Source: JAJDYQ01 sp965214035 (GTDB lineage: Bacteria > Pseudomonadota > Gammaproteobacteria > JAJDYQ01). From it: a stretch of 64,000 bases of DNA. Location of the stretch: assembly GCA_965214035.1 (NCBI GenBank), contig OZ243932.1, positions 1,674,001 through 1,738,000 of the forward strand, given 5' to 3'. Shown piece by piece: positions 62,834-64,000 of this stretch (position 1 is its first letter; every line of letters begins with the position of its first letter). A program made the translations under genes and the position numbers. The notes beneath the pieces are model-generated. The model was given only the letters and a program-made list of their open reading frames with translations, ran no database searches and had not been told where the DNA came from.

Positions 62834-64000
62834 TTACAGTATCTGATCATCCCAATGCGAATCACTTTCAACCGCGGGTTCAAACCATGTCAGTTTATCG
62901 TGTAACTCAACCACTCTGCCCACGATGACCAGTGTCGGAGGCAGTATATGCTCGTCTTCGGTGAGGGTCGGCAGGTCTTTGATGGTTGCTATCAGTACCC
63001 GCTGATGGCGTGTCGTGCCTTGCTGGACAATGGCGGCCGGCGTATCGTCCGGTAGTCCATGCGCGATCAGCTCGCTGCATATCCGAGGCAGGGATTTTAG
63101 TCCCATGTAGAATACTATAGTCTGATTTTCTGCTGCCAGCGACTTCCAGTTCAGGCTGATTGTGCCATCCTTGAAATTACCGGTTACAAAGGTGCATGAT
63201 TGTGCGTAGTTTCGATGGGTCAGTGGTATGCCGGAGTAGCTCGCACATCCGATGGCAGCGGTTATCCCCGGCACAACCTGAAAAGGGATGTTGTTTTCTG
63301 CCAGTGTTTCGATTTCTTCGCCACCACGACCAAATATGAAGGGGTCACCGCCCTTCAGGCGTAAAACGCGCCTGCCCTGTTGGGCGAGCTGAACCAGCAG
63401 TTCGTTAATGCGTTCCTGGCGTACAGCATGGTAGCTGCGCTCTTTGCCGACATAGATACGTTCTGCATCACGGCGCACCATTTCCAGTATGGGTTGGGAG
63501 ACCAAACGATCATGCAGGACCACATCAGCCTGTTGCATCAGTCGCAGGGCACGAAAGGTCAGCAGATCAGGGTCACCCGGCCCGGCACCAACCAGATAAA
63601 CTTCGCCTTGGGTGAGGGTGTTGTCATCTGCGTCGAGTGCTGCCTGCAGGGCTTCGCGTGCGCAGGCGTCCTTGCCGGCAAACAGCAGTTCGCTGATTCT
63701 TCCCTCGAATACCTTTTCCCAGAATTTTCGTCGCCCGGTTACGTTGTCAAAACGCACTTTGACCTTTCTCCGAAATTCTTCAACCAGAGCGGCCAGTCTG
63801 CCATAGGCTGCCGGTATGGTGGATTCCAGTTTGCCGCGCAGCAGCCGTGCCAGCACCGGAGAGGCACCGCCGGTCGATATGGCAATCTGAACCGGGTCAC
63901 GATCCACGATGGACGGTATGATGAATGTGCCGTCATCGGGGTTGTTGACAACATTGACCGGTATATTGCCGGCGTGTGCCTTGCCGGCAATCATCTGATT
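62834..64000 (-). CDS. cysG: Siroheme synthase (partial, N-terminus outside window)
   Basis: Continues past the right edge. The visible part starts within the precorrin-2 dehydrogenase/ferrochelatase domain (NVVNNPDDGTFIIPSIVDRD, then IAISTGGASPVLARLLRGKL). It then enters the uroporphyrinogen-III methyltransferase domain (EVYLVGAGPGDPDLLTFRAL, LRLKGGDPFIFGRGGEEIET, PFQVVPGITAAIGCASYSGI, PLTHRNYAQSCTFVTG). The fused CysG makes siroheme for sulfite/nitrite reductases; siroheme is also needed by reverse dissimilatory sulfite reductase in sulfur oxidisers. Confidence 0.95.
   Translation of the reverse strand, partial: NQMIAGKAHAGNIPVNVVNNPDDGTFIIPSIVDRDPVQIAISTGGASPVLARLLRGKLESTIPAAYGRLAALVEEFRRKVKVRFDNVTGRRKFWEKVFEGRISELLFAGKDACAREALQAALDADDNTLTQGEVYLVGAGPGDPDLLTFRALRLMQQADVVLHDRLVSQPILEMVRRDAERIYVGKERSYHAVRQERINELLVQLAQQGRRVLRLKGGDPFIFGRGGEEIETLAENNIPFQVVPGITAAIGCASYSGIPLTHRNYAQSCTFVTGNFKDGTISLNWKSLAAENQTIVFYMGLKSLPRICSELIAHGLPDDTPAAIVQQGTTRHQRVLIATIKDLPTLTEDEHILPPTLVIVGRVVELHDKLTWFEPAVESDSHWDDQIL

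Noticed and set aside
1..64000. Reassignment of TAG to an amino acid, suggested by several Tyr-to-TAG changes in the IS copies
   Set aside because: TAG ends ordinary genes here (rpmG, hisH) at the right place, and the affected genes are insertion-sequence pseudogenes.

Overview
This window is a chromosomal segment of a Gram-negative bacterium, most likely a sulfur-oxidising gammaproteobacterium. The pointers are an outer-membrane porin, a QmoA/QmoB/HdrC electron-transfer operon of the kind that partners APS reductase, two small Trp/Gly/Tyr-rich exported proteins that look like sulfur-globule proteins, an orphan CbbQ ATPase, and housekeeping genes of gammaproteobacterial type (rpsT near murJ, rpmB-rpmG, hisBHAFE, gmk, cca, dcd, pepN, glnA, cysG). 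No rRNA, tRNA or CRISPR array was seen.

Layout. 1-7.7 kb: murJ (partial), a DUF192 protein, an oxidoreductase, rpsT, rpmG/rpmB, pdxH, a mosaic remnant (IS1595 tail plus DNA-adenine-methylase head) and a porin with a clear terminator. 8.0-12.5 kb: a complete polar amino-acid ABC transporter (aapJQMP/bztABCD type). 12.5-16.7 kb: hdrC-qmoB-qmoA on the minus strand. 17.1-29.4 kb: a chromosomal integron inserted immediately upstream of qmoA. It has a full-length intI, attI1, and two cassette arrays separated by a second, damaged copy of the platform (5' end of qmoA + deleted intI + attI2). The cassettes carry a PD-(D/E)XK nuclease, a DUF1801 and a VOC protein, an LRAT-like protein, a carboxyethyl-ornithine-synthase/AlaDH-like enzyme, an EcoRV-like restriction-modification pair (endonuclease broken), a SET-domain protein and an AlkC-like repair protein. 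An IS256-family element sits inside one attC site.

29.4-45.7 kb returns to ordinary chromosome: DUF3047 protein, cbbQ, the his operon, gmk, an NDUFA9-like epimerase, cca, a rhodanese, a thioredoxin/beta-propeller pair and an EamA exporter. It also holds a remarkable 1056-residue enzyme in which a PLP-dependent decarboxylase is nested inside an NRPS-type adenylation domain, followed by dcd and the two sulfur-globule-like genes. 45.8-49.6 kb is a defence cluster: hicB with a frameshifted hicA, and a CCWGG-type methylase-Vsr-EcoRII-like endonuclease operon (endonuclease frameshifted). pepN and glnA follow.

54.3-62.7 kb is a decayed type III restriction-modification locus. Its mod gene is invaded three times by GC-rich palindrome-ended elements, one carrying a DUF559 (Vsr-like) endonuclease domain. 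A KilA-N gene follows, then a res gene truncated at both ends. Its 3' end is replaced by a third integron fragment (60 codons of intI, attI3, two cassettes, the second cut by a degraded second copy of the IS256 element). The window ends in cysG.

Several defence genes (EcoRV-like R, EcoRII-like R, hicA, mod) each carry a one-base homopolymer lesion. This may be real decay or phase variation, or it may be sequence error. All functional statements rest on reading the sequence and recalled family motifs; no search was run.
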